Below are positions 15,189 through 15,384 of a stretch of 15,384 nt of DNA, in pieces. A program made the position numbers and the translations under genes. How positions within the stretch are numbered: the stretch's first letter is position 1; every line of letters starts with the position of its first letter. This DNA comes from JBARCX01 sp049794535. Lineage in GTDB: Bacteria; Pseudomonadota; Gammaproteobacteria; Xanthomonadales; Rhodanobacteraceae. Under the pieces are notes generated by a model, which saw only the letters and a list, made by a program, of their open reading frames with translations, made no database searches and was not told the DNA's origin. The stretch is taken from contig JBARCX010000164.1 in NCBI GenBank assembly GCA_049794535.1, forward strand, positions 1-15,384, written 5' to 3'.

Positions 15189-15384
15189 ATGCATTTTTTA
15201 AAAGCGACTCAAACTGTACTTGCCGCAGCCGTAGGAACGGCATTGTTGATGACAAGCTGGAATTCTGTCGCGCAAGACCTGCCGTCTCCTGCTCATCACG
15301 CTAGCGTCCATATCGATGAGGCTATTCCGCATTTCGAAAACAGCACTCCTCCAGACAAGCCGCAAGACGTGCTTGACTATTGGA
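15189..15384 (+). CDS. Secreted protein of unknown function, N-terminal part (runs off the window)
   Basis: The first 65 codons are open to the window edge without a stop. ATG 15189 is preceded by AAGGA eight bases upstream. The product opens with a clear Sec signal peptide: MHFLK, a hydrophobic stretch (about 8-22), then SWNSVAQD with likely cleavage after Ala28. The mature part begins DLPSPAHHASVHIDEAIPHF and is rich in Pro, His and acidic residues. I do not recognise the family from this fragment. Codon use is more AT-tolerant than in the left-hand genes, in line with the surrounding lower GC. It is divergent from the ADC/FAD operon across a shared 299-bp region. Confidence 0.7.
   Translation, partial: MHFLKATQTVLAAAVGTALLMTSWNSVAQDLPSPAHHASVHIDEAIPHFENSTPPDKPQDVLDYW

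Noticed and set aside
15023..15304. 93-codon plus-strand open frame near the right end
   Set aside because: It lacks a good ribosome site, its Cys- and Ser-rich translation looks non-biological, and it overlaps the better supported signal-peptide frame starting at 15189 in another frame.

Overview
The window reads as chromosomal DNA of a gammaproteobacterium. The most likely placement is order Xanthomonadales, probably Rhodanobacteraceae (Dyella, Luteibacter or Rhodanobacter-like). This is inferred from the protein sequences, from the order bamD / rluD-pgeF-clpB with nadE next to bamD, and from the moderately high GC. No sequence search was possible.

Left part (1-7130) is conserved housekeeping. 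Three genes run leftwards: rluD (23S rRNA pseudouridine synthase), pgeF (laccase-domain peptidoglycan editing factor) and clpB (disaggregase). clpB has its own clear heat-shock (sigma-32) promoter. Divergent from rluD is bamD, an outer-membrane lipoprotein of the BAM complex. It ends at a strong hairpin terminator that also faces the end of nadE, the glutamine-dependent NAD synthetase on the minus strand.

Middle part (7131-9743) is transport and stress. It holds an HdeD-like six-helix membrane protein on the plus strand, a perfect 15-bp stem terminator shared with a convergent LysE/ArgO-type amino-acid exporter, and a divergent ArgP/LysG-type LysR regulator. The argO-argP intergenic region is AT-rich and carries two direct copies of a T-N11-A LysR-type operator, 29 bp apart. 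One copy overlaps a candidate argO promoter, so this looks like a self-contained basic-amino-acid export switch.

Right part (9744-15384) looks accessory. It starts with a possible insertion-sequence remnant. Next is a membrane diguanylate cyclase (signal peptide, periplasmic sensor domain, seven helices, GGDEF). The cyclase gene ends inside a palindromic repeat element that fills the gap to a convergent two-gene operon. That operon encodes an acetoacetate decarboxylase-family protein and, coupled to it by a TGATG overlap, a 727-residue FAD-dependent oxidoreductase of the phytoene-desaturase/amine-oxidase type. Its substrate is unknown, and it is the best candidate here for an undescribed pathway. 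The window ends in a lower-GC stretch with a dyad-symmetric element upstream of the start of a secreted protein that runs off the edge.

No tRNA, rRNA, CRISPR array or intact mobile element was seen.
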